Assembly: GCF_025143365.1 (NCBI RefSeq)
Contig: NZ_JALXPE010000012.1
Coordinates: 9,393 to 73,392 of the forward strand
From: Microbacterium sp. p3-SID336
GTDB taxonomy: Bacteria; Actinomycetota; Actinomycetes; Actinomycetales; Microbacteriaceae
DNA length: 64,000 nucleotides
Direction of reading: 5' to 3'
Shown: piece by piece, positions 41,387 to 50,114 of the stretch
Numbering within the stretch: the first letter of the stretch is position 1
Layout of the letters: each line of letters starts with the position of its first letter
The notes under the pieces: generated by a model
Databases searched by the model: none
What the model was told of the DNA's origin: nothing
What the model saw: only the letters and a program-made list of their open reading frames with translations
Translations under genes and position numbers: made by a program

Positions 41387-41554
41387 GTGGTCGCGCACGA
41401 GCCGCTCCTCTATGCCGAGCGGTACGCCGTGACCAGCATCATCTTCAAGGACCCGATGAAGCAGGCCTGGCGCTGGACGCCGGAGCGTGGCCTGGAGCAG
41501 CTCATGGGCGCTCTGCCCACAGGTGACGCGACGGGCTCGAGCGCAGGCGACTAG
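41387..41554 (+). CDS. Possible 55-aa hypothetical protein
   Basis: From a GTG, the frame gives MVAHEPLLYAERYAVTSIIF then KDPMKQAWRWTPERGLEQLM, a credible amphipathic composition with usual codon bias. There is no good ribosome site, and it may be the end of a broken longer gene: an ATG at 41324 in another frame gives MFVAVVNDGVRNRLERG. It overlaps the convergent DUF4188 gene by 4 bp. Confidence 0.3.
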   Translation: MVAHEPLLYAERYAVTSIIFKDPMKQAWRWTPERGLEQLMGALPTGDATGSSAGD

Positions 41555-42060
41555 TTCGCGATCGGCGTCGGCTTCTTCGCGTCCGTGCGGCCATCCGTGA
41601 AGCGCGCCTGGGCGCGGTCGTGGCGGCGGGGTACCTCGACGTGCTTCGTGGCGGCGGCGAGTCCCATGCGCTTGGTGGAGACGTAGACGCTCTCGGCGGT
41701 GTCGACGAGGAAGGTCTCGTGCCACACCCCGACCGCGTCGGGGGCCTCGCGGGCGGCTCGGTTGAAGGCCGTCCAGGCGGGGCGATGCTCCTGGTTCGGG
41801 TTCGAGGCGTAGGCGTACAGCTTGTCGATGGATGACCAGAACTGCACGACGTAGGGGCCGCCCGATCCGAGGAGCAGCTGGTAGCCGAGCAGACCGGAGT
41901 TGCGGTCGGTGCTGAGCTCGCGGAGCATCCGCGGCATCGCGACGAACGCGGGGAGCCACAGGTCGGGCCGCCACCAGCGGTTGATCTGCATCCCGATGTG
42001 GAACACGACGAGTTCGCCGTCGTGGTGGTGGGTCATGCGACCCGTGACGACCTTGGGCAT
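41551..42060 (-). CDS. DUF4188 family protein
   Basis: 169 residues: VVTGRMTHHHDGELVVFHIGMQINRWWRPDLWLPAF, GLLGYQLLLGSGGPYVVQFWSSIDKLYAYA, RPAWTAFNRA and VGVWHETFLV. These are the conserved blocks of DUF4188, a dimeric ferredoxin-like fold related to heme-binding monooxygenase-like or aldoxime dehydratase-like proteins, with no proven activity. It is divergent from a MerR-type regulator across a gap with two 15-bp dyads, the typical context for an inducible stress gene. Confidence 0.82.
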   Translation of the reverse strand: MPKVVTGRMTHHHDGELVVFHIGMQINRWWRPDLWLPAFVAMPRMLRELSTDRNSGLLGYQLLLGSGGPYVVQFWSSIDKLYAYASNPNQEHRPAWTAFNRAAREAPDAVGVWHETFLVDTAESVYVSTKRMGLAAATKHVEVPRRHDRAQARFTDGRTDAKKPTPIAN

Positions 42061-42077
42061 GCGGCCCCCTTCGATTG

Positions 42078-42092
42078 GATAGTGTCACTATC
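42078..42092. promoter_or_regulatory. 15-bp dyad GATAGTG-T-CACTATC
   Basis: Perfect inverted repeat in the DUF4188/MerR divergent gap, 18 bp from the DUF4188 start. A related dyad lies 22 bp away (two helical turns), so the pair is likely one cooperative MerR operator. Confidence 0.7.
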
Positions 42093-42099
42093 GATCATG

Positions 42100-42114
42100 G
42101 ATAGCGCTACTATC
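42100..42114. promoter_or_regulatory. 15-bp dyad GATAG-N5-CTATC
   Basis: GATAGCGCTACTATC shares the GATAG/CTATC ends with the dyad at 42078-42092. It is 18 bp upstream of the MerR start, fitting control of both genes by this regulator. Confidence 0.7.
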
Positions 42115-42131
42115 GATGTCAAGAGGTGGCC

Positions 42132-42755
42132 ATGAGGATTTCCGAGCTGTCGGCGCAGACCGGCGTGACCGTGCCGACGATCAAGTACTACCTGCGCGAA
42201 GGGCTGCTGCCCGAGGGCGAGCGCAGCTCCGCGACGCAGGCCGCCTACGGCGAGAAGCACGTCGAGCGGCTGCGGGTGATCCGGGCGCTGCTCGACGCCG
42301 GCGTGAGCATCGCCGAAACGCGGCGGGTGCTCGGCGCGTTGGACGACCCGCCCGCGAACCCGCACGAGCTGCTCGGGACCGCGCACGCCGCGATCACTCC
42401 GCCGGTGGAGGAGTCTGTGGATCTGGCGGATGCCGAAGCCCTGGTCGAGGGGCTCGGGTGGAAGCCAGGGATGTGCGACGAGGCGGTGCTGCACGCGGTC
42501 GCCCGGGCCCTGGACGGCCTGGAGCGCGCGGGTTTCGTCGTGCCGGATGCTGTGATGCGCGAATACCTGCGGTCGGCCCGACGCATCGCGGACGCCGAGA
42601 TCGCGGGGGTGCCGGAGAGTTCGGCGGAGGCGGCGGTGCGCTACGTGGTGCTCGGGTCAGTTCTGGTGGAGCCGCTGCTGCTGGCGTTGAGGCGCGTGGC
42701 TCAGCAGGTGAGTTCGGGCGAGCGGTTTGGGGCTACCAACGAAGATCGCGGATAG
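42132..42755 (+). CDS. MerR-family regulator
   Basis: 207 residues from the ATG at 42132 (AGAGG five bases upstream; a GTG six bases earlier is possible). The winged HTH reads MRISELSAQTGVTVPTIKYYLREGLLPEGER...AYGEKHVERLRVIRALLDAGVSIAETRRVL. The Lys in place of the usual Arg in IKYYLREGLL is common in actinobacteria. The C-terminal half is helical and lacks a Cys pair, so it probably senses an organic ligand. The last residues (RFGATNEDRG) lead directly, after 20 bp, into the lower-G+C restriction island. Confidence 0.87.
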   Translation: MRISELSAQTGVTVPTIKYYLREGLLPEGERSSATQAAYGEKHVERLRVIRALLDAGVSIAETRRVLGALDDPPANPHELLGTAHAAITPPVEESVDLADAEALVEGLGWKPGMCDEAVLHAVARALDGLERAGFVVPDAVMREYLRSARRIADAEIAGVPESSAEAAVRYVVLGSVLVEPLLLALRRVAQQVSSGERFGATNEDRG

Positions 42756-42774
42756 CTGTTCGTTTCCGCCGAGC

Positions 42775-45700
42775 TTATGCGGCGGATACGTCGTCGGCCA
42801 GTAACGCCGCTTGCGCGATAACCAGGTCGATTGCCTCGTCACGCGCGTCTGGCGGGTACTTGTAGCGCGCCAGGATCCGCTTGATCTGAGACCGCATTTG
42901 TGCCTGGACCGACTGCTTGTTGCGCCAGTCGATCGTGACGGAATTGCGAATCTTCGCCACCAGTTCGCGGACGATCTTCTTAAGCGTCTCGTCGCCCAGC
43001 TCGAGGACTGCGGATTCGTTCTCGGCGACGGCATCGTAGAAGGCGACTTCATCGGCCCGGAGTCCCAGTTCCGCGGCTCGCATCGCGAGGTCGGCCTTCC
43101 CCTTCATCTCCTTCGCCATCTTCACGAGCTCGGCGATGATTTCTGCGGTCGAGAGTGTGCGGTTCGTGTATCTCGTGAGGGCGCCGTCGAGCATCTCGGA
43201 GAAGCGTTTGGCTTGCACGATGTTCGACCTTCGAAGCGACCGGATCTCGTTGTTGATCAGTCGCTGCAGCAGCGCCTGCTGCAGGTTCGGCTGTTCGGTG
43301 TGCTGCAGCGACTCGAGGAACTCATCCGAGAGCAGCGAGAGTTCCTGCGAGTTGAGGCCGGCGCGGGCGTAGATGTCGACCACCTTGTCCGCTGCGACTG
43401 CTGCATTCATCAACTGGGTGAACGCGGTGTCGAGGTCGGGCCCGCCATGTCCGTCACGCCCGGAGTCGGGATTCTGTAGCTTCATCACCGCAACCCGCGC
43501 GGAAGTGAAGAGACGCACGTCATCAGCGATCGCGCGGGCACGATCGTCCGCCCCGGCGAGGGAGTGCGCTTTGATCAGCGCGAGCACCTGATCCTGATAC
43601 CGCTTCGCACGGTCGTCCTCGGCGAGCACAAAGTTCGCCAGGCTCGCGATCTGCTGCAGTTGCTCGGCGCCCGCGAGCGTGGGCGACGAGTCGTAGGGAT
43701 GTTGGTGCAGGAGAGCTTTCACGACGTCGTGCTTCTCGAGCATCAACTCGATGACCTCATCGATCGGCACGCCGGCCTGTTCGCGGTCGGATGGCGAGTA
43801 GACCCCCAGGGCTTCTTCGAGGCTCGGGAGCAGCCCGATGTAGTCGACGATAAGTCCGCCGTCCTTATCGCGGAACCGTCGGTTGACGCGAGCGATAGCT
43901 TGCATGAGGCCGGCACCACGCATCGACTTGTCGACGTACATCGTGTGAAGCACCGGCGCATCGAACCCGGTCAGCCACATGTCGCACACGATGATGATCT
44001 CGAGCGGGTCGGCTGGATCCTTCGCACGCGCCTGCAGTTCCTTGCGCACAGTCTTCGAGTAGATGTGCGGCTGCGCCCACGCCTCACTCGCCGCCGATCC
44101 GGTGATGATGACTTTGATCTTGCCCTTCTTCGGGTCAGGATCGTGCCAGTCGGGGTGCTTCGTGACGAGCATGTCGTACAGTCGTACCGCAATGCGCCGG
44201 CTCATCGTCACGATCATCGCCTTGCCGAATGCGCCGACCTTTCGACGCTCCCAATGCTCGTCGATGTCGTCGGCGATGCGCTCCAGCCGCGGCTCGGCGC
44301 CGACGATCGCTTCCATCCGCGCCCACTTCGATTTCGCGTCGTTGCCCGCGTTCTCATCGACCTCTTCGACGATCTCGTCCGCGAGCTCATCGAGCGCCGA
44401 GCGGTCTTCCCGAGAGATGTCGAGCCGCGCCACCCGGGCCTCGTAGTAGATCTTCACGGTCGCGCCGTCTTGCACAGCACGCGTGAGGTCGTACACATCG
44501 ATGTAGTCGCCGAACACTGCGCGAGTGGACTTGTCGGCGTCGTCGATCGGCGTGCCGGTGAACCCCAGGAACGTCGCCCCGGGCAGTGCGTCACGCATGC
44601 TCTTCGCCAAGCCTGGCTTCACGCGCCCGAGTGCGTCGACCCGATCCTTGAGGCCGTACTGCGACCGGTGCGCTTCGTCAGCGATCACGACCACATTTCG
44701 GCGGTCGGTGAGCACCGGGCTATCATCACCGTCCTCCCCTGCGGCGAACTTGTGAAGAGTTGTGAAGACGATGCCGCCCGATGCGCGTGTGAGCAGACGG
44801 CGCAGGTCGGTTCGCGACGTCGCCTGAACGGGGGTCTCGGGAAGAATGTGCGCAGGTGCGAACGTGTCGCCGAACAGCTGGTCGTCGAGGTCATTGCGGT
44901 CCGTGATGAACACGAGTGTCGGGTTAGCCATTCGCGGGTCTTGCATGATCTTCGCGGCGAAGAACACCATCTCGAAGCTCTTGCCCGAACCCTGGGTGTG
45001 CCAGACGACACCTCCACGCCGGTCGCCGTCCGGGCTCGACGCGCGAACGGTGGATTCGACGGCTGCGTTTACAGCCCAGAACTGGTGGTACTTCGCCACT
45101 CGCTTGATCAGGACGCGCTTTGCCTGGCCGGTACTCGCGTCATTCGTGGTTTCGTCGCTGAACACGACGAAGTTGCGCAGCAGATCCAGAAAGCGCTCTT
45201 TCTCGAAGACGCCCTTGATCAGCACCTCGAGGCTCAGCGTGCCGTCGACAACGGGAGTCGGCGAGTCGATCGACTTCCACGGCGCGTAGTGCTCGAAAGC
45301 CCCGGTGTAGGTACTCATTGCGGCCGCGAGGCCGTCCGAGATGACGGTGACAACGTTGGTGCGGAACAGCGTCGGAATGTCGTCACGGTACGTCTGAATC
45401 TGGTTCCATGCAGAGTGCATGGTTGCGTTCTCCGCGACGGGATTCTTCAACTCGAAGAGAGCGACCGGGAGCCCGTTTACGAACACCAAGACGTCGGGGC
45501 GACGGTTCTTGTTTTCGATGATCGTGAACTGATTGGCAGCGAGCCAGTCGTTGTTGTCGGGGTCCTCGAAGTCGATCACCCTCATCAGTCGAGTGCGCAC
45601 GACGTAGTCCGAGTCGCGGTACTCGGCGCCGACACCCTCGGTCAGGATCTTGTGGATTCGCCGGTTCTCGTCGATCAGGCTCTGCCCGCCCGTAGACGTG

Positions 45701-45921
45701 ATCGCGAGCACCGTGCTTTCGACCATCTCGGTCGTGGCGCCAGGATTGATTCGGGTGATCGCATCGCGCAGGCGACCTTCGAGGATGACCTCCCGGAAGT
45801 TGATGCGCTCTGCGTCAGGCTCGCCGGGAGCGATGGTCGATGCATTGAGCGTATGGAAGCCGAGTTCGGCAAACCACCCGAGGGTTGTCTCCTCGAGCAC
45901 GGCCTCATTCATCAGCGACAC
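42775..45921 (-). CDS. hsdR: Type I restriction enzyme R subunit
   Basis: 1048 residues from the GTG at 45921, which has GGAGGA five bases upstream; the ATG at 45912 is an alternative. The N-terminal PD-(D/E)xK nuclease shows NRRPDVLVFVNGLPVALFELKN. The SF2 translocase follows: Walker A QGSGKSFEM, VVIADEAHRSQYG (DEAH), GFTGTPIDD and ARVNRRFRDKDGGLIVDYIG. The rest is the helical HsdM-contact region. It translocates DNA and cuts it when the recognition site is unmethylated. It is the last gene of the hsdM-hsdS-hsdR operon and overlaps hsdS by 17 bp. Codon use is visibly less G+C-rich than in the flanks. Confidence 0.95.
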   Translation of the reverse strand: MSLMNEAVLEETTLGWFAELGFHTLNASTIAPGEPDAERINFREVILEGRLRDAITRINPGATTEMVESTVLAITSTGGQSLIDENRRIHKILTEGVGAEYRDSDYVVRTRLMRVIDFEDPDNNDWLAANQFTIIENKNRRPDVLVFVNGLPVALFELKNPVAENATMHSAWNQIQTYRDDIPTLFRTNVVTVISDGLAAAMSTYTGAFEHYAPWKSIDSPTPVVDGTLSLEVLIKGVFEKERFLDLLRNFVVFSDETTNDASTGQAKRVLIKRVAKYHQFWAVNAAVESTVRASSPDGDRRGGVVWHTQGSGKSFEMVFFAAKIMQDPRMANPTLVFITDRNDLDDQLFGDTFAPAHILPETPVQATSRTDLRRLLTRASGGIVFTTLHKFAAGEDGDDSPVLTDRRNVVVIADEAHRSQYGLKDRVDALGRVKPGLAKSMRDALPGATFLGFTGTPIDDADKSTRAVFGDYIDVYDLTRAVQDGATVKIYYEARVARLDISREDRSALDELADEIVEEVDENAGNDAKSKWARMEAIVGAEPRLERIADDIDEHWERRKVGAFGKAMIVTMSRRIAVRLYDMLVTKHPDWHDPDPKKGKIKVIITGSAASEAWAQPHIYSKTVRKELQARAKDPADPLEIIIVCDMWLTGFDAPVLHTMYVDKSMRGAGLMQAIARVNRRFRDKDGGLIVDYIGLLPSLEEALGVYSPSDREQAGVPIDEVIELMLEKHDVVKALLHQHPYDSSPTLAGAEQLQQIASLANFVLAEDDRAKRYQDQVLALIKAHSLAGADDRARAIADDVRLFTSARVAVMKLQNPDSGRDGHGGPDLDTAFTQLMNAAVAADKVVDIYARAGLNSQELSLLSDEFLESLQHTEQPNLQQALLQRLINNEIRSLRRSNIVQAKRFSEMLDGALTRYTNRTLSTAEIIAELVKMAKEMKGKADLAMRAAELGLRADEVAFYDAVAENESAVLELGDETLKKIVRELVAKIRNSVTIDWRNKQSVQAQMRSQIKRILARYKYPPDARDEAIDLVIAQAALLADDVSAA

Positions 45922-47146
45922 TGGTGTCCTCCCGCGGATCAAGCACTGGGGTTCCTTCTACAACATTGCTTGAGTCAACGACTTCCTTCACGGAAACGCG
46001 GACCCGCCCGGAGAGCAGTTCCGGGATCAATGAATCGCGGAGAGCGGCCAGGCGACGGGACTCGAGGGTCACGGACTCCAGCCGATCGATTAGGGGTGTG
46101 ACATTCTTGTCCAGCGCCTTGAGCTCGCTTTCGGTCAGCCTGGGAACGGGCCAAGAAGCCACGTCCGCCCAGGCAGCTCGCGGCATTCGTGTTCCGGTTG
46201 AGGACGCCGCCAGCGAGTTGATCAATGCGTCGGACGCGGCAATACAAGTGATTAGCCCCAGGTCTCGAGGGTTTTTCGGCCGGATCACGAGGATGTCCGT
46301 CGAGCAGACACCTCCGACTGGCGCGATACCGACCTTCTTGAAATAGGGCCGCAGCCTTCCGAAGAGTACGTCTCCGCGCTCAAACGACGCCTTATGACTC
46401 CCCAATCCTTCGGACGTCGTCCAATCGTGGAGGAATACTGATCCCCTGGGCATGTGCTCGAAGCCGACATAGTTCGTCGAGTGAGTGATGTCCTCCGCCT
46501 TGACTGTGGCCTTGACGAGGTCACAGTAGTCCGCGAGTATGCCGCTGTCGCCACTCGATGTGTCAACTGCGAGTTGCACCTTCGCGCGGAGCAGTTGCTC
46601 CCCCGTCTCGACCAGCCGTCGATTCGCGTCAATCTTGTCGTCGAGGGCGCCGAGCATCGAGGCGATCCTTCGTTGCTCTGTAAGCGGTGGAAGCTCAATC
46701 CCCACCTTTACGAGTTCGGCCTGTCGAATACCTTGAACAGTGGTCCCACTGGTTCGGGACATCATGTCGTCTCGAAGTTGACCACCTCTCAGTGCGTAGT
46801 AGAGGTACCGGCCGTCAAGCAGGTTCGGATTTCCCCGCAGCGCGAACACTCGTTGACCGACAGCCCAGTCGACGTCATCGCTTATGAATGCGACTTCCCC
46901 AGTCGGTGCCTCAGATGTGAGCAGCACATCTCCTTTGCGAAGGGGTATCTTCATCCATCGCCGGTACATCTCGCCAGAAATGTAGTGGTGATCGTTACCG
47001 TCGACACGGCTGCCCTTGATGTTGAGGGCAGACACGACGCGATGACCAGTCGTAGTCCAATCTCCACCGAGCTTCTTCGGCGTCTTCCCGCGATGGTCAA
47101 TAAGCACCTCCAGCGCGTCGCCGAGCCTCATGCGGGTCCGAGTCAC
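45905..47146 (-). CDS. hsdS: Type I restriction enzyme specificity subunit
   Basis: 413 residues with two target recognition domains, each followed by a conserved helix: IELPPLTEQRRIASMLGALDDKIDANRRLVE in the middle, and ESELKALDKNVTPLIDRLESVTLESRRLAALRDSLIPELLSG at the end. The layout is TRD1 - helix - TRD2 - helix, setting a bipartite target whose sequence cannot be read here. The GTG overlaps the hsdM stop (GTGA). TRD sequences vary quickly between strains, and the lower G+C here fits horizontal transfer. Confidence 0.94.
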   Translation of the reverse strand: MTRTRMRLGDALEVLIDHRGKTPKKLGGDWTTTGHRVVSALNIKGSRVDGNDHHYISGEMYRRWMKIPLRKGDVLLTSEAPTGEVAFISDDVDWAVGQRVFALRGNPNLLDGRYLYYALRGGQLRDDMMSRTSGTTVQGIRQAELVKVGIELPPLTEQRRIASMLGALDDKIDANRRLVETGEQLLRAKVQLAVDTSSGDSGILADYCDLVKATVKAEDITHSTNYVGFEHMPRGSVFLHDWTTSEGLGSHKASFERGDVLFGRLRPYFKKVGIAPVGGVCSTDILVIRPKNPRDLGLITCIAASDALINSLAASSTGTRMPRAAWADVASWPVPRLTESELKALDKNVTPLIDRLESVTLESRRLAALRDSLIPELLSGRVRVSVKEVVDSSNVVEGTPVLDPREDTSVADE

Positions 47147-48714
47147 TTCAGCCCCGCCAACTTCTCGCGCACGACCCGCTCAAGTTCGGCGCCACGGTCG
47201 AACTCTGCGAGCAGCTCGCTCGTGAGGCGTTCGATCTTCTCGGCGATCGGCTCGTCGTCGGCTTCTGCTTCCTGGGCGCCGACGTAGCGTCCAGGGGTGA
47301 GTACGAAGCCGTGCTGCTCGATCTCGGCCAGCTTCGCTGCCTTCGCGAAGCCGGGGACGTCCTCGTATCCGCCGTCATGGTTGCGCCACGCATGGTATGT
47401 GTTGGCGATCTTCGCGATATCGCCGTCCGGTCCGTCCGTGAGCACGCGCAGACGTCGAGTCTCCATCGTGCCGAGCTTGCGAGCATCGATGAACAGCACC
47501 TCATCGTCACGCTTGCGGTGCCCATTGCCGCCGCGATCCTTGGAGATAAACCAGAGGGCGACCGGGATGCCCGTGTTGAAGAAGAGCTTGTCGGGCATCG
47601 CGACGATGCAGTCGACGAGTCCTGCGCGCACGAGATTCTCGCGGATCTGACCCTCGCCGCTCTGCTTCGACGACAACGAGCCGTTGGCGAGGACGAAGCC
47701 AGCGGTGCCGTTGGGCTTGAGGTGGTGGATGAAGTGCTGCACCCATGCGAAGTTCGCGTTGCCCTGCGGTGGGGTTCCGTACTTCCAGCGTGGGTCGTTT
47801 GCGAGCTTCGGGTTCCACCAGTCGCTCACGTTGAACGGTGGGTTCGCGATCACATAGTCGGCGCGGAGGTCGGGGTGGAGGTCATTGACGAACGAGTCGT
47901 CGGACTTCTCGCCGAGGTCCGCCTCGATGCCGCGAAGGGCGAGGTTCATCTTCGCGAGCTTCCAGGTGGTGTCGGTGAACTCCTGGCCGTAGACGGAGAT
48001 GTCAGACCGCTTGCCACCGTGCGCCTGCACGAAGTCCGCGGACTGCACGAACATGCCACCCGAGCCACAGGCGGGATCGTAGACACGTCCGCTGTAGGGC
48101 TCCAACATCTCGACAAGCGTCTTGACGACACTGCGGGGCGTGTAAAAGGCACCTGCGTCCTTCCCCGTCTCCTTGCCGGCGAACTGGCCGAGGAAGTATT
48201 CGTACACACGGCCGAGCACGTCGTCTGCACCGTGGTCGTCCGTGCTGGTAAAGCCGATGGATCCGATCAGGTCGACGAGTTCACCCAAGCGCCTCTTGTC
48301 GAGCCCATCCCGGGCGTAGTTCCGCGGCAAGACGCCACGAACTGTGGGGTTCTCTGCTTCGACCGCGTCCATCGCTGCGTCGATGTCGTGGCCGATGCTC
48401 GCGAGCTTGGCGCGGCCGAGAATGTACTCCCAGCGCGCCTCGGTAGGGACCCAGAACACGTTGTGAGAGGCGTACTCGTCGCGATCCTCCAGGAAGTTTG
48501 CGATGTCCGAGGCGTCCAGACCGTCGGCTTTCAGTTCTGCCTCGAGCGCCTCACGACGCTCTGTGAAGCGGTCGGAAATGTACTTGAGGAAGACAAGTCC
48601 GAGTACGACGTGCTTGTACTCGCTGGGCTCCTGGTTGCCGCGGAGCTTGTCCGCGGTCTCCCAAAGGGTCTGCTCGAGGGTCTTGGTCGGCTTGACCTTG
48701 GCTACGCGAGCCAT
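47143..48714 (-). CDS. hsdM: Type I DNA methyltransferase M subunit
   Basis: 523 residues. The helical HsdM N-domain is LEQTLWETADKLRGNQEPSEYKHVVLGLVFLKYISD. The N6-adenine methyltransferase motifs follow: YTPRSVVKTLVEML, YDPACGSGGMFVQ (AdoMet, motif I) and VIANPPFNVSDWW (NPPF, catalytic). It methylates adenine in the HsdS target and supports restriction by HsdR. It starts the hsd operon. A 22-codon frame immediately upstream ends in a TGATG overlap with its ATG. Confidence 0.95.
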   Translation of the reverse strand: MARVAKVKPTKTLEQTLWETADKLRGNQEPSEYKHVVLGLVFLKYISDRFTERREALEAELKADGLDASDIANFLEDRDEYASHNVFWVPTEARWEYILGRAKLASIGHDIDAAMDAVEAENPTVRGVLPRNYARDGLDKRRLGELVDLIGSIGFTSTDDHGADDVLGRVYEYFLGQFAGKETGKDAGAFYTPRSVVKTLVEMLEPYSGRVYDPACGSGGMFVQSADFVQAHGGKRSDISVYGQEFTDTTWKLAKMNLALRGIEADLGEKSDDSFVNDLHPDLRADYVIANPPFNVSDWWNPKLANDPRWKYGTPPQGNANFAWVQHFIHHLKPNGTAGFVLANGSLSSKQSGEGQIRENLVRAGLVDCIVAMPDKLFFNTGIPVALWFISKDRGGNGHRKRDDEVLFIDARKLGTMETRRLRVLTDGPDGDIAKIANTYHAWRNHDGGYEDVPGFAKAAKLAEIEQHGFVLTPGRYVGAQEAEADDEPIAEKIERLTSELLAEFDRGAELERVVREKLAGLK

Positions 48715-48782
48715 CAGAGCGAGATATCCATGACTGCGCGGGCGAACGACTGCATCGTGTCGTGCTGCTCGGGGTTGGTCAT
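48714..48782 (-). CDS. Possible 22-aa peptide coupled to hsdM
   Basis: MTNPEQHDTMQSFARAVMDI then SL-stop, from an ATG with AAGGA eight bases upstream (an ATG two codons earlier is also in frame). The TGA overlaps the hsdM ATG (TGATG), so it may serve as a translational leader that sets HsdM level, or encode a small helper. Short length makes it uncertain. The rest of the gap to 48880 shows nothing. Confidence 0.4.
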   Translation of the reverse strand: MTNPEQHDTMQSFARAVMDISL

Positions 48783-48880
48783 GCTCATCTTCCTTTTCAC
48801 CACAGCAGAGGCTCCCGCTCGATCGATCTCAGACGCGATGCCGACAGCGACACGCGCTTCTCATCCTCCCCTACAAGTGC

Positions 48881-49909
48881 TCAGTCCTCGGCGGCATCCG
48901 ACACGACGAGCACGCTCGTGAGCGGGATCTCTGCGCGCCACCGCTGCGGGAGCTTGTCGTAGTTCTCCAGCACCATTGTCACGACGTCCTCGCCGGTGAG
49001 CAGTCGAAGGCCCGGGCGCTGCCGTTCGATCGCTAGTGCGTCGCGCGTGTAGGAGCCGAGGGTCACAAAGAGCGACAGTTCGCCGGCCCCCTGTGTGCCG
49101 ATCAGCTGCTGTACCTCGGGTGATCCGATCGTGCCGGTGTGGTGCTTGCATTGCACCTTGATCAGGGGCGGCTCGACGCCGAGCGGATCACGGTGCGCAA
49201 TCACATCGACACCGCCGTCCTGTGAGTACTGCGTCACGCGAGCCTGGTAGCCCAGGGCGCGGAGCAATGCCGCTGTAAAGTCCTCGAATTCCTGGTGCGT
49301 GAGTCGCTTGTGGAGCGCTTCGAGCACGAAGTCACGCGTGTGCCGTTCGATACGCGAAGCGCGCGGCTCGTCGTCCGAATCGTCGGCGTTCTCCGACTCC
49401 ACGACCTCCTTCTCCACCGCTTGAGACACCTGCTCGACTGACCCGCCAGCGGTGTTCAACGCGGCCAGGAACTCGGCGGTGTGATTACGAACACGGAACA
49501 CGGTGAGAACCGATCCGATCTCGTACAACGCGGACTGAGTGAAGACGGTGCGAGGAAGCCCGATCTGCTTCCAATCGACCTTGCGCCGATGACGGTGGTG
49601 CGGCGCGTGAGCCTCGAAGTAGTAGGGACTGGCGATGACGCCAATGTTGATTGTGGAGTTCGGCTTGAACGGCGCGACGACGACGTCACCGACTTGCATC
49701 TCGTCCCGAAAACGAACGAGTGTGCCCGCTTGTCCGGCAATGGAACGCGGCTTCGCATCGGGCTCAAGTTCGCTGAGACGCGACTTGAGTCCTTCTCGCC
49801 CGCCGAGGACCTCGGTCAGCCCGCCGAGCTCATCCCATCCGATGCTGATGAAGCCTTCGTCGGTGAGTTCGTTGGTGAGCACGTTGTTGTGCACGCCCCA
49901 GACGTTCAT
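48881..49909 (-). CDS. Mrr-like restriction endonuclease with PUA/EVE-like N-terminal domain
   Basis: 342 residues from the ATG at 49909 with GGGAG seven bases upstream. The C-terminal nuclease is Mrr_cat: LTHQEFEDFTAALLRALGYQ, then DGGVDVIAHRD and KVQCKHHTG, which are the PD-(D/E)xK-type Asp and QxK catalytic residues, and QLIGTQGAGELSLFVTLGSY. The N-terminal ~150 residues (MNVWGVHNN, GDVVVAPFKPNSTINIGVI, YYFEAHAPHHRHRRKVDW) look like a PUA/EVE-type modified-base reader. A linker with acidic residues separates them. This suggests a type IV, modification-dependent nuclease next to a type I system. Confidence 0.85.
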   Translation of the reverse strand: MNVWGVHNNVLTNELTDEGFISIGWDELGGLTEVLGGREGLKSRLSELEPDAKPRSIAGQAGTLVRFRDEMQVGDVVVAPFKPNSTINIGVIASPYYFEAHAPHHRHRRKVDWKQIGLPRTVFTQSALYEIGSVLTVFRVRNHTAEFLAALNTAGGSVEQVSQAVEKEVVESENADDSDDEPRASRIERHTRDFVLEALHKRLTHQEFEDFTAALLRALGYQARVTQYSQDGGVDVIAHRDPLGVEPPLIKVQCKHHTGTIGSPEVQQLIGTQGAGELSLFVTLGSYTRDALAIERQRPGLRLLTGEDVVTMVLENYDKLPQRWRAEIPLTSVLVVSDAAED

Positions 49910-50043
49910 ACAGTCACTCCCTCGTCGCGGAGGTAACGCCAGCACTGGCATTCCCCACAGTGCCATACTGCCGCACTGCGTTCGACGACCCGCCTGACGG
50001 ACGGATGCGCGCGCCGCTGAATGTCCACGGAGCCCGCTAGCAT
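49906..50043 (-). CDS. Possible 45-aa Cys-rich protein coupled to the mrr-like gene
   Basis: MLAGSVDIQRRAHPSVRRVV then ERSAAVWHCGECQCWRYLRD and EGVTV-stop. The HCGECQCW stretch could bind a metal. Its TGA overlaps the next ATG (ATGA), a strong sign of real translation, but the proposed start lacks a ribosome site. It may be leaderless or begin elsewhere. It lies in the divergent gap with the EcsC-like gene, where TGGCA-N10-TGCCA (about 49956-49975) is a candidate operator. Confidence 0.4.
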   Translation of the reverse strand: MLAGSVDIQRRAHPSVRRVVERSAAVWHCGECQCWRYLRDEGVTV

Positions 50044-50114
50044 CCGATTAGCGCAGACCGTGAGGCAATCCGTCGGCGCTCTCTGAATCGATCGAGGATC
50101 ACGCTGGGGGATCT

